Translations under genes and position numbers: made by a program
In this document: in pieces, positions 31,771 through 40,357 of the stretch
Layout: the number at the start of each line of letters is the position of its first letter
Numbering within the stretch: position 1 is the stretch's first letter
The notes under the pieces: model-generated
Told to the model about the DNA's origin: nothing
What the model saw: the letters and a program-made list of their open reading frames with translations, nothing else
Database searches by the model: none
Assembly (NCBI GenBank): GCA_016177775.1
Contig: JACOUQ010000032.1
Location: 62,001-126,000 of the forward strand
Source of the DNA: Geobacter sp.
Lineage (GTDB): Bacteria > Desulfobacterota > Desulfuromonadia > Geobacterales > Geobacteraceae
Direction of reading: 5' to 3'
Length of the DNA: 64,000 bases

Positions 31771-31805
31771 ATACGTTATTGTAAATACAATATTGTAAAA
31801 GTCAA
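31771..31805 (-). promoter_or_regulatory. brnTA promoter with direct-repeat operators
   Basis: TATTGTAAA occurs at 31777-31785 and again at 31791-31799 in the plus-strand reading, 14 bases apart. ACAATATTGT at the second copy is a perfect palindrome and GTATATAC lies beyond. On the minus strand TTGACT (31800-31805) can be the -35. BrnA autorepression is known for the family, so these are good operator candidates. Confidence 0.55.
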
Positions 31806-31838
31806 TTGCTTTCCAGGTGGAATCATTTTACGGAATTA

Positions 31839-32675
31839 CTACATGCCCGGCCTGGCAAGGGTGCCCCGGATCGGAATCCGGTAATGCCCCGGCGTGTCCT
31901 GGTATTTGACGAGGAGGAGAAATACCGCCTGCTGGCGCGCCATGAACTCCGGCTTCGGCATCAGCTCCAGGGTGAGGTTCAATGGTGCGGCGCCGGGTGG
32001 CGTGGTGATGGGAAAATCTCCGCTCAGGCGGGCAAATATCCCTTCCCCCTGGAGGGTGACGCTTTCAAGGACCGCCTTTCCGTTGCTCAACTTCGCGGCT
32101 CCACGCACCGTCTCGTAGGTGGCGTTCGGCAGGGGGACGCCGCCGATTTTCACGCCGGCCAGCTCCACCCCTTTAGCCTCCAGCCGCGCCTCACCCTGGG
32201 CGGCTGCGCCTTGCCCGCGAAATGTTCCTTCGCCCCGCAGCTCCCCCTTCGCCTGCGCCCCGACGGTCGCAAAGAAAGGGATATCCTCCAGCCGTACCCG
32301 ACTGATCTCCAGGCGCGTCTCCCCGTTTCGCTGCGGGGAGAACTCCGTCGTTATCTCACCTGTGCCGATCCTTCCCCGGCAGAGGAAATTCACCCTTCCC
32401 GCCAGAAGCGGTAACACTTGGAGCCGGAGCGATGCTTCGTCAAGCCTCAGTAGCACGCCCCGGCTATCGCCGATTTCCATGCCTTGGGCCGTTATACCCA
32501 AGGGGAAAGTCTTGCCGAAGGAGGCGCTGGACAAGGTGTAGCCCTGTCTGGCAAGAGCGCGGATGGCGAGGGACTGAAGCTCTGAGGACGGAACAAGGAT
32601 TGCGGAAAGGAGAAGAAAGAGAAGGGAAAAGGCGAGAACGGAGCCGGCGATGATGGAGATGCGGCGCAGGCTCAT
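31839..32675 (-). CDS. gspN: type II secretion system protein GspN
   Basis: 278 residues. An N-terminal membrane helix (6-30) is followed by a long beta-rich periplasmic domain with AsmA-like strands (LRLDEASLRLQVLPLLAGRV, GELRGEGTFRGQGAAAQGEA). It is the last gene of the gsp operon, with its ATG overlapping the gspM stop by four bases. GspN is an accessory part of the inner-membrane platform in some systems. No terminator was found after it. Confidence 0.85.
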   Translation of the reverse strand: MSLRRISIIAGSVLAFSLLFLLLSAILVPSSELQSLAIRALARQGYTLSSASFGKTFPLGITAQGMEIGDSRGVLLRLDEASLRLQVLPLLAGRVNFLCRGRIGTGEITTEFSPQRNGETRLEISRVRLEDIPFFATVGAQAKGELRGEGTFRGQGAAAQGEARLEAKGVELAGVKIGGVPLPNATYETVRGAAKLSNGKAVLESVTLQGEGIFARLSGDFPITTPPGAAPLNLTLELMPKPEFMARQQAVFLLLVKYQDTPGHYRIPIRGTLARPGM

Positions 32676-33220
32676 TTCAGTCCCTGGGCCGGGGCCTTGA
32701 GGAGGGCGATAGTGAGGCGGAGGTCCAGCTTTGCAGGGTCATCGAAGCGTGTCTTGATGGCGGCCTTTTTGATGACCACAGGCCGGTTCCCCTTTTCCAG
32801 GCGGAAAAGGAGGTTGACCGTCTCGTTGGCGGTGAGGGAATCGACGGAGACTTCCGCGGTTTCCGCCTGAAACCCGCCGGTCTCCTCACCCTTCAACGGC
32901 TTCACCTGGAGACCCTTCCCCCGGATGCCGATCTCCTCCATCACCCTGGCGGGCGAGTCGTCCGGCTGGACGGCGGCCAGGCGGTTCGCGGCCATCTGCG
33001 CCCCTCCGGATGCCGCCTGGTAGCGGGCTTTCAGCTTGATGATCTCGGCGAGGTCGGCCTCCCTGGCGCGCCGCTTGCCGGCCAGGCGATCAATCGCGCC
33101 CTCTGCCACGGAAAAGGCGATGATGGAAAGCAGCAGAAGAGCAATCCCCACGCCAATGCGGAAGCGAGTCTTGCTCTCCATGTCCCTGAAGGTATTCAGC
33201 ATGGCTTTCAGGCGGCTCAT
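32672..33220 (-). CDS. gspM: type II secretion system protein GspM
   Basis: 182 residues: a short cytoplasmic start, one membrane helix (about 24-42, IGVGIALLLLSIIAFSVAEG), a coiled-coil stretch and a small periplasmic ferredoxin-like domain. GspM pairs with GspL and GspE to form the inner-membrane assembly platform. ATGA overlaps link it to gspL and gspN. Sequence similarity in this family is low; the call rests on layout and position. Confidence 0.85.
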   Translation of the reverse strand: MSRLKAMLNTFRDMESKTRFRIGVGIALLLLSIIAFSVAEGAIDRLAGKRRAREADLAEIIKLKARYQAASGGAQMAANRLAAVQPDDSPARVMEEIGIRGKGLQVKPLKGEETGGFQAETAEVSVDSLTANETVNLLFRLEKGNRPVVIKKAAIKTRFDDPAKLDLRLTIALLKAPAQGLK

Positions 33221-34536
33221 TTCTCCTCCCCCTTGAGCGTTCCCCGGAAGAGGAAAGTGACGGTGCCGTCCGGCCGGGTCTTGAGGTCTGCCACCTCAGG
33301 GTTGTCGAACATCGACGCGAGGCCGGACTTGAAACTGTTGACCGCGTTGAAGGAGCGGGCTTCCCCCTTCATACGGAGTTGGTTCCCCTCCATCTCCACC
33401 TCGTAGATAGCAGTTACCTCCTCCCCCTTGGCAGCGGCGATCCCTCTGAGGGCTTTCAGAAGGCTGCTCCCTCCTTCTGCACCGCCGGAGAGACGCCTGA
33501 TTTCGGCCTTTACCTCACCCACCTCATCCACCGGCTTGCGACGGTTGGGGAATATTTCGCGGTAGACCGAGCCGATGGCGCTGTCAATGGAGGCGATGTC
33601 CTGCTTGAGCAGGTAGAATCGCACCCCAAGGTCCGCGCAGAGGCCGGTTATGAGGATAAGAATGAGCGCGGCAGTGAGCCGGAGTTTTTTCCGGGCCTTG
33701 GCGATGCCGGCTGTCCAGGCAAGCGCGCCGTGGCGGAAGTTGACTATCTCCCCGTCGCGGCATGCGGCAGCAACCGCGAATGCGCCGGCGGCTTCGCAGG
33801 CCAGGGATTGGTCCCCGCCGAAGGCCGTGACCAACTCACCCTCCACCGGCAGTGAAATGAAGCTGATCCCTTCGCGCTCGCCGATTTGAGAAGCTGCGGC
33901 GCCATGGAGAAAAACTCTTTGCACCGACACTTCCTTGGCAATCTCCAGGGCGGCCAGGGTCCTGGTCACTTCAGTGTGAAAGTCGCCATCCCCGAGAGGC
34001 CGAATGAATACGGGCAGGCGGTCGAGATAGACGGCCAGTGCCTCTCCGTCGGACAGCGCCACGTAACCGGACATCCCCTGCGGAATGAGCCTCTCCCAGT
34101 GGATGAGTGAGGCGGTCACCATCTGAGGCTCCCCCCCTGCGACGGCCATCCGGTCGATCAGGGACTTGATTTCCCCCTGTTTCGCCCAAACAGCCAGGAA
34201 ACCCCCGCCATGCATCGGAACTGCATCGAACACCAGCTCGGAGGTATCAGCGGCGATCACCCCCTTCAGCTCCAGCGGTAGAACCTCCCGCAGTTTGCGG
34301 CGGTCTGCTATGGGAAGGACAACCTCCCGGAAGAAGAGCGCGGATGGGGGGAGAGAGAGGATGATCCGCTCCCCTTCGGCGGATTCCTTGGCGACCTCGG
34401 CGATGACAGCGGAAAAGGCCTCGGCGCTTTCCGCCTTCTTCCGGAGCAGACCTTGAAAGACGAGCCCCTTCCCCTTTCCCCGAAACCGGGCGAAGAGCGC
34501 CTCATCTTTACTCTGTTCGACTATCAGAAACTCCAT
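33217..34536 (-). CDS. gspL: type II secretion system protein GspL
   Basis: 439 residues: a cytoplasmic ASKHA-fold domain (MEFLIVEQSKDEALFARFRG onward) up to about 255, one membrane helix (about 268-288), then a periplasmic ferredoxin-like domain with KGEEVTAIYEVEMEGNQLRM. It connects the GspE ATPase to GspM and the pseudopilus. One base is shared with the gspK stop, and a four-base overlap links it to gspM. Confidence 0.9.
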   Translation of the reverse strand: MEFLIVEQSKDEALFARFRGKGKGLVFQGLLRKKAESAEAFSAVIAEVAKESAEGERIILSLPPSALFFREVVLPIADRRKLREVLPLELKGVIAADTSELVFDAVPMHGGGFLAVWAKQGEIKSLIDRMAVAGGEPQMVTASLIHWERLIPQGMSGYVALSDGEALAVYLDRLPVFIRPLGDGDFHTEVTRTLAALEIAKEVSVQRVFLHGAAASQIGEREGISFISLPVEGELVTAFGGDQSLACEAAGAFAVAAACRDGEIVNFRHGALAWTAGIAKARKKLRLTAALILILITGLCADLGVRFYLLKQDIASIDSAIGSVYREIFPNRRKPVDEVGEVKAEIRRLSGGAEGGSSLLKALRGIAAAKGEEVTAIYEVEMEGNQLRMKGEARSFNAVNSFKSGLASMFDNPEVADLKTRPDGTVTFLFRGTLKGEEK

Positions 34537-35462
34537 CAGTATTCTCTCCAGTACAAAACCGTAACCTGCGACCCGTCGATCCGCGCCACTGCCTCGATGA
34601 TCCGGGTGGTTTCCCCCACCTTTGCCAGGGATTGGATGCGAAAGACCGCCCCCTTCACCCTCACCCGGAACTGCAGCGCCAGGCCGATGGTCTCCATGCC
34701 GGCGACCTTGAGGAGCTCAGTGGTGCTCTTGAACGGCGTCCTCTTGCGATGATCGATGATCCGGCCGGCCAGGTCATCGGACATCCGCTCGTCAAGGGAG
34801 GCGAGAAGCTCACGGGAAGCGGTGTTGATGTTGATCTTCGCGGTCGGCGCCAATGGAGCGTCGGCATATACCGTGACAAACGGCCGGATCTGCGCCAGCG
34901 GCTTTCCCGCATATCCCTTGACCAGCCCCAGCTCGTCCATGGTCTGCAAAGGTCCATTAGCCGGGGCATAAGGAGATGCAAGAGAGGCATACCACTTTGC
35001 CTCGGCCCCGGCAGCACGCGGCTCATCGTCCACGTCGACCCAGTCGGCAACCCCTTCGATCAGGTCCGGCGAAACGCCGACCTTCCGGAACAGCCGCATC
35101 GCTATCCCGTAATACCAGTCGTCGAGGCTCCCCGCAGGCGTGACCAGGGAGTTGAGGGGAAACTTCCCTTCCTCGTTCTCGATGGTCACGGTCACCGAGC
35201 CCGCCTCGTCCTCCCAGGCAAGGGGCCTGGCCCAACGGTCCAGAAAAGAGGTATAATCCTGCACCTTCTGCGTTTCTTGAAGGAGTTTTATCCCACCCTT
35301 GATGCCCGATTCTGCCAGAAGGCTTGCCTGCTGGGCTTCGGAGAAGCTCTTCCGGTGCGAGGTGGCCACGAAGACCTCGTGGATGAACTCCGTTGCCAGC
35401 GCCACCAGGAGGGCGGTCACCACTAGAGTTATGACCAGGACAAAGCCCCTCTCCCCCCTCAA
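34536..35462 (-). CDS. gspK: type II secretion system minor pseudopilin GspK
   Basis: 308 residues. With the TTG at 35462 as start, the protein begins MRGERG^FVLVITLVVTALL, an ideal prepilin leader with cleavage before Phe. The TTG overlaps the gspJ stop (TTGA), and GAGGGTGAAAG lies upstream. The rest holds the alpha domain inserted in the pseudopilin core (DWYYGIAMRLFRKVGV, GVADWVDVDDEPRAAGAE, a Ca-site region) and a SAM-like helix-hairpin-helix segment (KININTASRELLASL). Caps the pseudopilus tip together with GspI and GspJ. In-frame residues further upstream are an off-frame reading of gspJ. Confidence 0.92.
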   Translation of the reverse strand: MRGERGFVLVITLVVTALLVALATEFIHEVFVATSHRKSFSEAQQASLLAESGIKGGIKLLQETQKVQDYTSFLDRWARPLAWEDEAGSVTVTIENEEGKFPLNSLVTPAGSLDDWYYGIAMRLFRKVGVSPDLIEGVADWVDVDDEPRAAGAEAKWYASLASPYAPANGPLQTMDELGLVKGYAGKPLAQIRPFVTVYADAPLAPTAKININTASRELLASLDERMSDDLAGRIIDHRKRTPFKSTTELLKVAGMETIGLALQFRVRVKGAVFRIQSLAKVGETTRIIEAVARIDGSQVTVLYWREY

Positions 35463-36079
35463 CTCTCTTTCACCCTCGGAAAGGCGATGGCGCTGAAGTC
35501 GACGTCCTTCCCACCATCCTTCACCCGAACGGTGACCCTGACCGCCTTGGGGAGCCCCTGGTTGAGGGAGGTGTCCCAGCTCTTCACCCATTTTCCCCCG
35601 TCAAAACATTCCACCGTGAACCCTTCGATCTCCTCCATCTGGGGGTAGGGAACCGGATCGGTGAGCGCGTAAAGCCCCTTTGCCTCCCGCACCAGGACGA
35701 GCTTCTTCTCCTTCTCCATCACCCAGTACCTGACGGCCAGCTGGTCTGAGGAGGGGGCATCGGTCCCCGGCGGCAGGAATATGGCGGTAAAATCCAGGGT
35801 GGACGCGGGCTTGCCGAATATGTCCCGGTCCTCCACCACGAAGTGGAACCTTTTGTTCCCCCTGGCGAACAGGGCCGCGTCGATCTCCCGCCGGAGCATG
35901 TCCAGGGTGGCAGTCACCTCCCGCCGGCTCTCCATCCCCCCCCGCGCCGCCTCGCTCCCCTTGGTGACGGAGAAAAATGTTCCGTAGAGGGCCGCGGCCA
36001 TGAGGGAGAGGAGGGACAGGGACAGGAGGACCTCCAGGAGGGTGAAACCGCTATCGACACAGTTTCGAGTTGATTTCAC
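35459..36079 (-). CDS. gspJ: type II secretion system minor pseudopilin GspJ
   Basis: 206 residues. The GTG at 36079 overlaps the gspI stop (GTGA) and gives a short leader ending VDSG^FTLLEVLLSLSLLSLMAA, with Glu at position 5 after cleavage. The globular part contains GMESRREVTATLDMLRREID and CFDGGKWVKSWDTS, typical of GspJ. Tip pseudopilin complex with GspI and GspK. Confidence 0.92.
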   Translation of the reverse strand: MKSTRNCVDSGFTLLEVLLSLSLLSLMAAALYGTFFSVTKGSEAARGGMESRREVTATLDMLRREIDAALFARGNKRFHFVVEDRDIFGKPASTLDFTAIFLPPGTDAPSSDQLAVRYWVMEKEKKLVLVREAKGLYALTDPVPYPQMEEIEGFTVECFDGGKWVKSWDTSLNQGLPKAVRVTVRVKDGGKDVDFSAIAFPRVKES

Positions 36080-36402
36080 TTGTATTGCACCAAGGAGAGC
36101 TTCTTCCCGGCTCCCCATTTTACGGTGAGGGTCAGCCTGTTCACGCCGGGGAGCTCCGTAGGCGTTGTCTCCGTCTCCCAGCGGATCTCCGGACGCTCCG
36201 GGGCGAAGGTCCCTTCCTTCTCCACCTTTCCGGCAAGCTCCATCTCCCCCAGCTTCTGCCGCGCCAGGAGCATGGCGGTGGTCTCCTCCCGATCCGCGGC
36301 CGCCACGGAGAGGTGGTAGTTCACCGCCGAGATGACCGTCAGGATTACCCCGGCCATGATGGCGAGCGCCACCATCACTTCCAGGAGGGTGAAGCCCCTC
36401 AT
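36076..36402 (-). CDS. gspI: type II secretion system minor pseudopilin GspI
   Basis: 108 residues beginning MRG^FTLLEVMVALAIMAGVI, a three-residue prepilin leader. MLLARQKLGEMELAGKVEKE is the usual GspI follow-on. Overlaps gspH (ATGA) and gspJ (GTGA), so translation is coupled through gspH-I-J-K. Nucleates the tip complex in known systems. Confidence 0.93.
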   Translation of the reverse strand: MRGFTLLEVMVALAIMAGVILTVISAVNYHLSVAAADREETTAMLLARQKLGEMELAGKVEKEGTFAPERPEIRWETETTPTELPGVNRLTLTVKWGAGKKLSLVQYK

Positions 36403-36932
36403 GTTTCGCTCTCCAGGTATCCTTCCAGGGCCTTCACCTTGCCGTTCGCAGGGTAGGCAAACACTGTGAACCGCCCTCCTTTTTCGCTCTTCAAATGAAT
36501 GGCCGCGAACTCCCCGATCCCGAAAGCTCCAAAACCGAGGACCGCCTCCCCCGCATTTTTCTTACCCTGTGATGGGGTGGTCACATCCTCGATGGCAACC
36601 CCGTCGGCGAGAAGACGGCGGTCGGTGAATGTATCCCCCGCCTCCGGAGCTCCGGTATCGCCCCTGACAATGGAAACGTCATTTCCGGAGATGTCGAACC
36701 GCATCCGGTACCCGCTCTTTGTTGCCACGCTCCGGTCCCCTAGATAGCGAATGGTGGCGGCCAGGGAGCGAGCCGACCCGCGCAGCCTGGCGTCGTCGGT
36801 GGAAGGGAGGCGCGGGTAGACCAGCAAGGCCACCATCCCAAGGATGGCGATCACCACCGCCAGTTCGATCAGTGTAAAACCTTGCTTGCAAAGGTTTATA
36901 GTTTTGGGTTTTGAGTTTTGGTTTCTAGTCAA
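36399..36932 (-). CDS. gspH: type II secretion system pseudopilin GspH
   Basis: 177 residues with prepilin site KQG^FTLIELAVVIAILGMVAL, followed by RGSARSLAATIRYLGDRSVA, the GspH/FimT pattern. The N-terminal leader of 18 residues is long (MTRNQNSKPKTINLCKQG), so a later start cannot be excluded. The 146-base gap to gspG holds a dispersed repeat. Confidence 0.9.
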   Translation of the reverse strand: MTRNQNSKPKTINLCKQGFTLIELAVVIAILGMVALLVYPRLPSTDDARLRGSARSLAATIRYLGDRSVATKSGYRMRFDISGNDVSIVRGDTGAPEAGDTFTDRRLLADGVAIEDVTTPSQGKKNAGEAVLGFGAFGIGEFAAIHLKSEKGGRFTVFAYPANGKVKALEGYLESET

Positions 36933-36935
36933 AAA

Positions 36936-37078
36936 ATCCGCCTAGGAACGCGATTTTTTCGCAAGGTCAAGGCGGCCGAGGGATGACGCGGAGGCGTAGT
37001 ACCCAAAGGGCATAAACAGCGCTACGTCGCACAAGGAATCCTGAAGGCCAACGCCGAGATTGCGGAAAAGGCGCATTC
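36936..37078. repeat. probable dispersed repeat between gspG and gspH
   Basis: 143 non-coding bases with AAAAAATCCGCCTAGGAACG near the gspH side. It also has CGTAGTACCCAAAGGGCATA; the 17-mer GTACCCAAAGGGCATAA (36999-37015) is repeated exactly at 27704-27720. The inner sequence GGTCAAGGCGGCCGAGGGATG resembles elements I recall from Geobacter intergenic regions. It interrupts an otherwise tightly packed operon. Confidence 0.6.
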
Positions 37079-37519
37079 CTATTTCATATCCCAGCTCTGG
37101 ATGTCCGCACTCTTCCCCTCCCCCCCCCGGCCGCCGTCCGCACCGAAGGAGTAGAGATCGTAGTCGCCGTGCTCGCCGGGTGAGAGGTAGACGAAGTCGT
37201 TCCCCCACGGGTCCTTGGGAACGCTCTTGCTCTCCAGGTAGCCCCCCTCCCTGTAGTTCTTCGGGATAATGCCGCTGGCAGGCTTGGTTACAAGGGCCGG
37301 CAACCCCTGCTCCGTAGATGGGAAGACGCCGCTGTCCAGCTTGTAGAGCTTGAGGGCCGTCTCCAGGTTCCTGATCTGCACCTTGGCATCGGCGATCTTG
37401 GCATCATCGCTCCGACCGATGATCTTCGGGCCAACCAGCACGGCCAGCAGAGTGAGAATGACGATCACCACCATGATTTCGATGAGGGTGAAGCCTTTGT
37501 TGTTCAACCTGTTTTTCAT
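37079..37519 (-). CDS. gspG: type II secretion system major pseudopilin GspG
   Basis: 146 residues beginning MKNRLNNKG^FTLIEIMVVIVI. The conserved core DDAKIADAKVQIRNLETALK, FPSTEQGLPALV, and DPWGNDFVYLSPGEHGDYDL is intact, and the C-terminus GADGGRGGEGKSADI carries the Ca-binding loop. Main subunit of the pseudopilus. Lies between gspF and gspH, with repeats in both gaps. Confidence 0.97.
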   Translation of the reverse strand: MKNRLNNKGFTLIEIMVVIVILTLLAVLVGPKIIGRSDDAKIADAKVQIRNLETALKLYKLDSGVFPSTEQGLPALVTKPASGIIPKNYREGGYLESKSVPKDPWGNDFVYLSPGEHGDYDLYSFGADGGRGGEGKSADIQSWDMK

Positions 37520-37544
37520 TCAATGACCTCCATGTTGCAATAAC

Positions 37545-37587
37545 CTCCCCTCGCCCTATGGGAGAGGGGTCGGGGGTGAGGGAGGGG
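37545..37587. repeat. CCCTCTCCC-type dispersed repeat, single module
   Basis: CCCCTCGCCCTATGGGAGAG then GGGTCGGGGGTGAGGG; related to half of the elements at 2791 and 9539. Lies in the gspF-gspG gap. Confidence 0.75.
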
Positions 37588-37594
37588 TAAGCGC

Positions 37595-38803
37595 CTATCT
37601 TATCAACTGATTCAACTGGAATATGGGGAGAAGCACCGCCAGCACCACTATCCCGACCGCCAGCCCCATGGCCAGCACCATGAGCGGCTCCAGCAGGGCC
37701 ATGAAGCGGGTGATTGATCCGGTAAACTCCCGCTCGAACGCCTCGCCCGCCTTGAGGAGCATCGCCTCCAGCTCTCCACCCTTCTCGCCGACCCCGACCA
37801 TGTGGACCAGCAGGGGGGGAAAGAGAAGGCTTGCTCCGAGGGAAGAGGAAAGGGATCCCCCCTGGGCCACATCCTCTGCAGCGGACCTGATGCGGACACG
37901 GTACTCCCGGTTAACCACCGCGTCGGCCGTGATCTCCAGTGCCCTGATGACCGGCACCCCGCTGGCAAGGAGGAGCCCCAGCACCCTGGCGAAGCGGGCA
38001 AGGACAAGCTGTTGCAGAAGCGGCCCAGCCAAGGGGAGGCGCAGGAGAAAGCGGTCCCGCTTGCACCGCATCGCATCGTCCGTCATGAGCCGCCGGTAGC
38101 CGAAGGGAGCAGCGGCGACGGCAATGGCAGCTAGCCACCAAAAACTACGAATCAGGCTGCTTACCTTGATCAGGGCTACGGTGATGAACGGAAGGGTCGC
38201 GCGGCTCTCCTCGAAGATGACCGTTATCTTCGGGATGACGAAGGCGAGAAGAAAAACCATCACCCCGCTCCCGACAATGGCCATCAGCAGCGGATAAGCC
38301 AGGGCGGTCGAAACGCGGCTTCGCACGGCCTGCTCCCCTTCCAGAAAATCGGCCAGCCTCTCCAGGACCAGGTCCAGGGCACCGCTCGCCTCGCCGGCCG
38401 CCACCATGCCGGTGTAGCTCTCGCCGAATACTAACGGCTCGTCGGCCATGGCCCTGGCCAGGGTGGAGCCGGCAGCGAGACGATCGCGCAGGCGGGAGAG
38501 GACCTTTTTCAGCTCCCCCTCCCCTTCCTGCTCCCGCAGGGTGGCTATCGCCTCGTAGACCGGCACGTGAGAGCCGACCAGGGTGGCAAGCCGTCTGGTC
38601 ATGAGGGCGGTCTGCGCAATGCCGACCCGTCTTCCTGCAAAAAGGGAAGGCCTCTTCGGGGCCGCCCCCTCCTCGATGATCTCCTTCGGGAAAAGCCCAT
38701 CCTTTTTCAGGCGCGCAAGCGCCTCGCGCTGGCTCTCGGCGTCGACGGTCCCTCTGACCTCGCCGCCGGCGGCGTTGTAGGCGCTATAGCGAAAGGTCGG
38801 CAT
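37595..38803 (-). CDS. gspF: type II secretion system inner-membrane protein GspF
   Basis: 402 residues with two T2SSF cytoplasmic domains, each followed by membrane helices: the first domain about 65-190 and the second about 270-395. The N-terminus PTFRYSAYNAAGGEVRGTVD is the family start. Three helices are visible near 170-195, 215-240 and 375-400. It is the platform protein contacted by GspE. Its ATG overlaps the gspE 3' end by about 20 bases. Confidence 0.95.
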   Translation of the reverse strand: MPTFRYSAYNAAGGEVRGTVDAESQREALARLKKDGLFPKEIIEEGAAPKRPSLFAGRRVGIAQTALMTRRLATLVGSHVPVYEAIATLREQEGEGELKKVLSRLRDRLAAGSTLARAMADEPLVFGESYTGMVAAGEASGALDLVLERLADFLEGEQAVRSRVSTALAYPLLMAIVGSGVMVFLLAFVIPKITVIFEESRATLPFITVALIKVSSLIRSFWWLAAIAVAAAPFGYRRLMTDDAMRCKRDRFLLRLPLAGPLLQQLVLARFARVLGLLLASGVPVIRALEITADAVVNREYRVRIRSAAEDVAQGGSLSSSLGASLLFPPLLVHMVGVGEKGGELEAMLLKAGEAFEREFTGSITRFMALLEPLMVLAMGLAVGIVVLAVLLPIFQLNQLIR

Positions 38804-40346
38804 ACTCCTCCTGGGTGACCCGCAGGACCTCCTCGATGGTGGTTATCCCCTGGGCCGCCTTTTCCAACCCGTCCTCCCGCATGGTCTTCATCCCCTTCGA
38901 GAGGGCGTACTCCTTGATAGCCCCGGCCGGTACGCGCCTGACGATCATGGAGCATATCTCCTGGTCCATGGGGAGGAGCTCGTAGATCCCGGTCCTCCCT
39001 CTTGTGCCATGACCGAAGCAGGCGTCGCACCCTCGGCCCCGGAAGAGCCTGGCGGGGAGAGTTACGCCAGGATACTCCTTCTCCGGGACATATTCCTCCC
39101 GGCAGTGGGGGCAGATCACCCGCACGAGCCTCTGGGCAAGGACTGCCGAGAGGGAAGAGGCAACCATGAACGGCTCTATCCCCATGTCGATCAGGCGGGT
39201 GATGGCGCTGGAGGAGTCGTTGGTGTGGAGGGTGGAGAGGACCAGATGGCCGGTGAGGGATGCCTGCATGGCTATCTCGGCGGTCTCGCTGTCCCTGATC
39301 TCCCCCACCATGATGATGTCCGGGTCCTGGCGCAGGATGGAGCGAAGGCCATTGGCAAAGGTGAGGTCGATTTTCGGATTGACATGGATCTGGCCGACCC
39401 CCTTCAGCTGGTACTCCACCGGGTCCTCGATGGTGATGATGTTCTTCTCCGGCGAGTTGAGGCGGTTGAGGGCCGCGTAGAGGGTGGTGGACTTGCCGCT
39501 GCCGGTGGGACCGGTGACCAGGATGATGCCGCTGGTGCGGGTGAGAAGCCGTTCCATGGCCCCGGCCGCTGCCGAAGGGAGCCCCAGCTCTGCCATGGTA
39601 ATGCCGCCCCTCTCCTTGTCCAGAAGACGGAGCACCACCCGCTCGCCGTGGGTGGTGGGGATGATGGAGACACGGATGTCCACGTCGCGGCCCGCCACGA
39701 TTACCCTGATCCTGCCGTCCTGGGGGAGCCGCTTCTCTGCGATGTTGAGGCCGGCCATGATCTTGACGCGGGAAACCAGGGCGTCCTGCACCACCTTCGG
39801 CGGAGCGAGCATCTTGCAGAGGATGCCGTCGATCCGGAACCGCACCTCCAGCTCCCGCTCGTACGGTTCGATGTGGATGTCGCTCGCCCGCTCCTTAACC
39901 GCCTCGAACAGGATGGAGTTGAGAAGGCGGATCACCGGCGCCTCGTCGGTCAGCTCCAGGAGGTCCTTGGGTTCGCTCAGCTCGGAGGCGATGGTGGAAA
40001 GGTCCTCCCCCTCCAGCTCTGCCACCACCTCCTCGGCCGACCCGGAGCCCCTTGTGTAGAGGCGGTTGATGGCGGCCAGCACCACCTCTGGAGGAGAGGC
40101 AATGATCTCCAGCGGCTTTCCGAACACCCCCCTCAACTCGTCAATGGCAAGAAGGTTGGCGGGGTTGCCGGAGGCAACAACGATCACCCCATCCTTCTCC
40201 CGAAGAGGAAGGAGCAGGCTTTCCCGGGCAAAGGAGAGCGGCAGGCGGGCCAAAAGGGAGGGGTCCGCGTGGGCATCGTCGATCTCCCCCCGAAAGGGGA
40301 GCCCAAGCCGCGCTGCTACGCTTTCTATCTCATGAATTTCAGTCAT
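38784..40346 (-). CDS. gspE: type II secretion ATPase GspE
   Basis: 520 residues; powers pseudopilus assembly. An N-terminal T2SSE_N domain (1-110) precedes the ATPase core. Walker A GPTGSGKST is at 279-287; the Asp box, Walker B (QDPDIIMVGEIRDSETAEIA) and the His box are present. A tetra-cysteine zinc motif (CPHCREEY ... CDACFGHG) follows. The C-terminus MREDGLEKAAQGITTIEEVL is typical. It lies 11 bases after gspD. Confidence 0.97.
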   Translation of the reverse strand: MTEIHEIESVAARLGLPFRGEIDDAHADPSLLARLPLSFARESLLLPLREKDGVIVVASGNPANLLAIDELRGVFGKPLEIIASPPEVVLAAINRLYTRGSGSAEEVVAELEGEDLSTIASELSEPKDLLELTDEAPVIRLLNSILFEAVKERASDIHIEPYERELEVRFRIDGILCKMLAPPKVVQDALVSRVKIMAGLNIAEKRLPQDGRIRVIVAGRDVDIRVSIIPTTHGERVVLRLLDKERGGITMAELGLPSAAAGAMERLLTRTSGIILVTGPTGSGKSTTLYAALNRLNSPEKNIITIEDPVEYQLKGVGQIHVNPKIDLTFANGLRSILRQDPDIIMVGEIRDSETAEIAMQASLTGHLVLSTLHTNDSSSAITRLIDMGIEPFMVASSLSAVLAQRLVRVICPHCREEYVPEKEYPGVTLPARLFRGRGCDACFGHGTRGRTGIYELLPMDQEICSMIVRRVPAGAIKEYALSKGMKTMREDGLEKAAQGITTIEEVLRVTQEEYADLSL

Positions 40347-40357
40347 TGCTTTTGTTT

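Noticed and set aside
36942..37208. Minus-strand frame across the gspG-gspH gap
   Set aside because: It overlaps gspG in another frame and consists of repeat sequence; no coding signature.
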